A stretch of 64,000 bases of DNA from Neoechinorhynchus agilis. Taxonomy: Eukaryota; Acanthocephala. The stretch is from assembly GCA_051530055.1 (NCBI GenBank), contig CM121341.1, positions 5,394,001-5,458,000 on the forward strand, given 5' to 3'. Positions 61,494 to 64,000 of the stretch are shown here, piece by piece. The notes beneath the pieces are model-generated. The model had not been told where the DNA came from, did not search any database, and saw nothing but the letters and a program-made list of their open reading frames with translations. Positions within the stretch are counted from its first letter, which is position 1; each line of letters begins with the position of its first letter. Made by a program: the position numbers and the translations under genes.

Positions 61494-62786
61494 AAACCCC
61501 GTGGAAAGGAGCGAGCATGTGATCAAATACTTGTTTGAGAAATAAAAAATTTAAATTAAGGTGTATTTGTCTGTTATTGCGGAAAAAGATTTTAGCTTGC
61601 AATGATTAAAAGTTTTATATTCGAATTCACAACAACAAACAGTATAAATAAGGAGAAAAGGTAGAAAAATTGTTTCTTTGATTTATTTTCCATATTTCAC
61701 GTCGAATAATTCCGGCATATTCTTCTTTATAACTCATGGGGAAATTGCTTCATTATCCGACGGGAAATAAATTAAAATAGTATATCGCGGATTATTGTTT
61801 ACGGCGAGAGAAAAGGCACTATTTCTTTTGGCAGTAATCCCACGCTTGCGGGGTTTTAGATTAACTTAATTATTTCCTCGATATTTCACCTCTCGGATAA
61901 TTCCGACATTTCACCCAGGGTTTGCCATTTTTATTTAGTATCGAAAGCGTCTATTACAACAATGATAAATTTTAGGGAAATGTCGAGATTATTAGACGTG
62001 AAATACCAAGGAAATAAATTAGTGAATTTAAAACCCCGGGAGGGTAGCAAAACTACAAAAAAAAGAAAGGAAAAATAGAATGTTTATTCAATTCTAAATT
62101 CGAAAAAATAATTCATCTTTAATCAATGTACGCTTGCTACACACACTTTTTGAATAAGATAAACATTGCATTATTCCTGAACGTGAAAATCTTAGCACTT
62201 TTGAACATATCAGTTCAATCGTTTAATTAATGTTTTAATTACTAATCGGTGCATTGTACTAAGTTCTCATCTGCGGATACAAAATGAACGCCGACCATTT
62301 TTAGATTTGTTGTTAGAAAATGCAGTAATGTTCTAGCGGTATTGTTTTCCTAGAGTCGGGCAATCTTTGCCGACTCGATGGGCACCGTAGACCGAACGGT
62401 GTAGCAGTATTCTCCGAGCTCGGGCAGGGGGATGGAACACTGCATCCGTTTTTTCGACCGTTACACAAGAACGACACCTTGAGAGATCCAGAAAGGCGGT
62501 GGTTGATATATATCGTAGTTTTTTTGTCCAAGAGACTCAGACGAATCACTGGCCATCCGAGTTCAGGAAGCCAACGGGGAGGGAACACTGCATCCGTTTT
62601 TTCGACCGTTACACAAGGACGACACCTTGAGAGATCCAGAAAGGCGGTGGTTGATATATATCGTTGTTTTTTGTCCAAGAGACTCAGACGAATCACTGGC
62701 GATCCGAGCTCAGGAAGCCAACGGGGAGGGAACACTGCATCCGTCATTTCGACCGTTACACCGGGATGGCAGGCGCAGTAGCATGT

Positions 62787-63697
62787 GTGATGACCTTCAA
62801 AAGGTTTTATTGAATAGATAACACACTGAGAAAAACTAAACACTTGCACACATTGTATCGTTATTTTGAATATAATAGTAACATCAATGAATATAATAGT
62901 CAGGACACTGGGTCGATATTCTATATCAACCTTCGGCAGGTCTCATGAATAAAATCGGCAGGAGCGAAGAACTAATTGACCATTTTGACTAATCCACTTA
63001 GAACCCTCTAAGAGGCGCTTCAGGAGTACCTACATCCACGTTCGAATCATTGGTTGAATCCTTATATTCAATTGGCGCATCAATGGAGGAGCGGGAGGTA
63101 GGAGCTAGTCGTTGGGTGGAAACTTTGTCAACGCGACCGTCAGGATATTCCACAACTGAATATTTTTCATTAGTATAATTTTGGTGAATATACTCCCGGT
63201 CATAACCTATTTGATTTTGATTTATTGGAAATATTTCGAGCTGAGACCTCATTGTTTTGCTCTTAAAGCATCATCCAGGCCTGTTTCCTCCTCGATTAAT
63301 TCGAATACATCCGCTCAGATGTTGAATAGAAAAATGTCGATAAAGGGATGACCGTCGGTGGATTGCATCATATGTTGAAGATTTCTTCTCCGCAATTTAT
63401 ATGTTTTCGATGCTTCCTCATTATGTGGCATAACATTGAATCGTTCCAACCGCCATGTTTTGTTGGAAGTAGTCCGGTCACTCCGTGATAGTGACGTTTC
63501 TTGATTCAATGTTGATTGCATGTCCTTGTGATCACCTTCTGCTGTTTCCATCAAGAGAACCCGTTTCTATTCAATAAATTGTGATGACCTTTAAGAGGTT
63601 TCATTGGATAGAAAACACACTGACAAAAACCAAACACTTGCTAACATGTTGTAACGTTATTATGAATATAATGGTAACGTCAATGAATATATTATTA
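62787..63697 (-). mobile_element. Possible LTR-type retroelement fossil, family not assigned
   Basis: Two direct repeats of about 115 bp (62787-62905 and 63581-63697), both opening GTGATGACCTT, bound an interior of about 675 bp. The interior minus strand holds short peptide stretches, one with VVEYPDGRVDKVST, that could derive from the end of a pol-type protein. The repeats have drifted apart, so the copy is old; it is broken and most of a full element is absent. A non-viral origin of the direct repeats is possible. Confidence 0.35.
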
Positions 63698-63834
63698 TTA
63701 TTATTATTTCACGCCTCATACAACATACACACAATCAATCTCTTAATTCCTCTTTCTTGCTTGATCTAATATGTCTCGGGCCCAAGATGGCTGTGAGTTG
63801 TGGGACGATCTCTTAATGAATATAATAGAAACGT

Positions 63835-63905
63835 GGGCCCAGTGGCCGTGTGGCATAAGCGCGTTCATAATGCGCTTGATATGTCGAAGGTTCAACACCA
63901 CCGGT
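63835..63905 (+). other. tRNA-Met-like sequence, probably SINE-type or a pseudo-tRNA
   Basis: An A-box-like GTGGCCGTGTGGCATAAGCG and a B-box-like GAAGGTTCAACACC stand at tRNA spacing. Between them a stem-loop GCGCG-TTCATAA-TGCGC gives anticodon CAT. The T stem and acceptor stem do not pair well, so a working tRNA is unlikely. The remaining bases to 64000 hold no supported feature. Confidence 0.4.
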
Positions 63906-64000
63906 CGCTGGGTTCCACGGTTGTGCGAGGCTGCTGGAAGGGGTGGGGTCAGGTTTTGAGATTGCCCATCGGCCCCAAAGGGGGTTGGCCCCGTTCCTTC

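Larger units (their letters stand above)
57967..62762. repeat. 4.8-kb palindrome carrying two RPB5 copies
   Basis: The left arm (about 57967-60413) is the reverse complement of the right arm (about 60459-62762), with a spacer of some 45 bp. Both arms contain the 147-bp repeat, a small inverted-repeat element and RPB5. Near the spacer each arm repeats a motif CGATTCTTCGTTTTTTATTA. Arms differ by single bases and by tandem copy number. Confidence 0.92.

Overview
The window is nuclear DNA from a multicellular animal. It carries animal-type genes split by short GT-AG introns (36-60 bp), with AT-rich spacers and many tandem and foldback repeats. Recognisable host genes are an SLC17-type transporter, a multi-PLAT protein, an NME8/TXNDC3-type thioredoxin-NDK protein, an isochorismatase-like hydrolase, MIC10, raptor, an ABCC transporter, a DDX19-like helicase, an RWDD1-like tail, an SPCA/PMR1 Ca2+ pump, a secreted triple-Kunitz protein, the penta-EF-hand protein PDCD6/ALG-2 and RNA polymerase subunit RPB5. 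Short introns and diverged proteins point to a compact, fast-evolving lineage. NME8-type proteins are associated with axonemes, which argues mildly against a nematode. I cannot name the species.

Layout: 1-4.4 kb holds a foldback-monomer array element inside or beside the 5' part of an SLC17 gene. 4.4-9 kb holds the PLAT and NME8-like genes, both on the minus strand. 9-11.4 kb is a 111-bp satellite ending at the stop codon of the isochorismatase gene, preceded by a hammerhead-like motif. MIC10 lies at 13 kb and raptor at 15.2-19.3 kb, followed by a roughly 255-bp satellite. 23-27.2 kb holds a decayed ABCC gene with an inverted copy of its nucleotide-binding domain. 27.5-30 kb is a cluster of terminal-inverted-repeat, hairpin and Penelope-like elements. 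The DDX19-like gene (30.3-31.7 kb) and an RWDD1-like tail follow. At 33.3 kb a second copy of the raptor 3' end begins, again followed by the 255-bp satellite. 37.6-39.4 kb is another satellite, then the Ca2+-ATPase (39.5-42.4 kb), the Kunitz gene (44.1-44.9 kb) and a LINE-like remnant (45.2-47.2 kb). 48.3-50.8 kb holds a second, inverted copy of the array element seen at 1.2-2.6 kb. PDCD6 (51.2-53.1 kb) contains a duplicated, mutually exclusive EF-hand exon. A dimeric satellite follows, then a sparse region, and a 4.8-kb palindrome carrying two head-to-head RPB5 copies. The right edge holds a possible LTR-type fossil and a tRNA-Met-like sequence.

The genes are unrelated housekeeping and signalling genes with no common pathway. 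What unites the window is its structure. Nearly every intergenic gap, and two introns, carries its own tandem array. Several segments exist as inverted or dispersed second copies. Several conserved genes show one-base frame slips, and five arrays contain a stretch with clustered dropped bases, so part of the damage may be uncorrected assembly error rather than biology.
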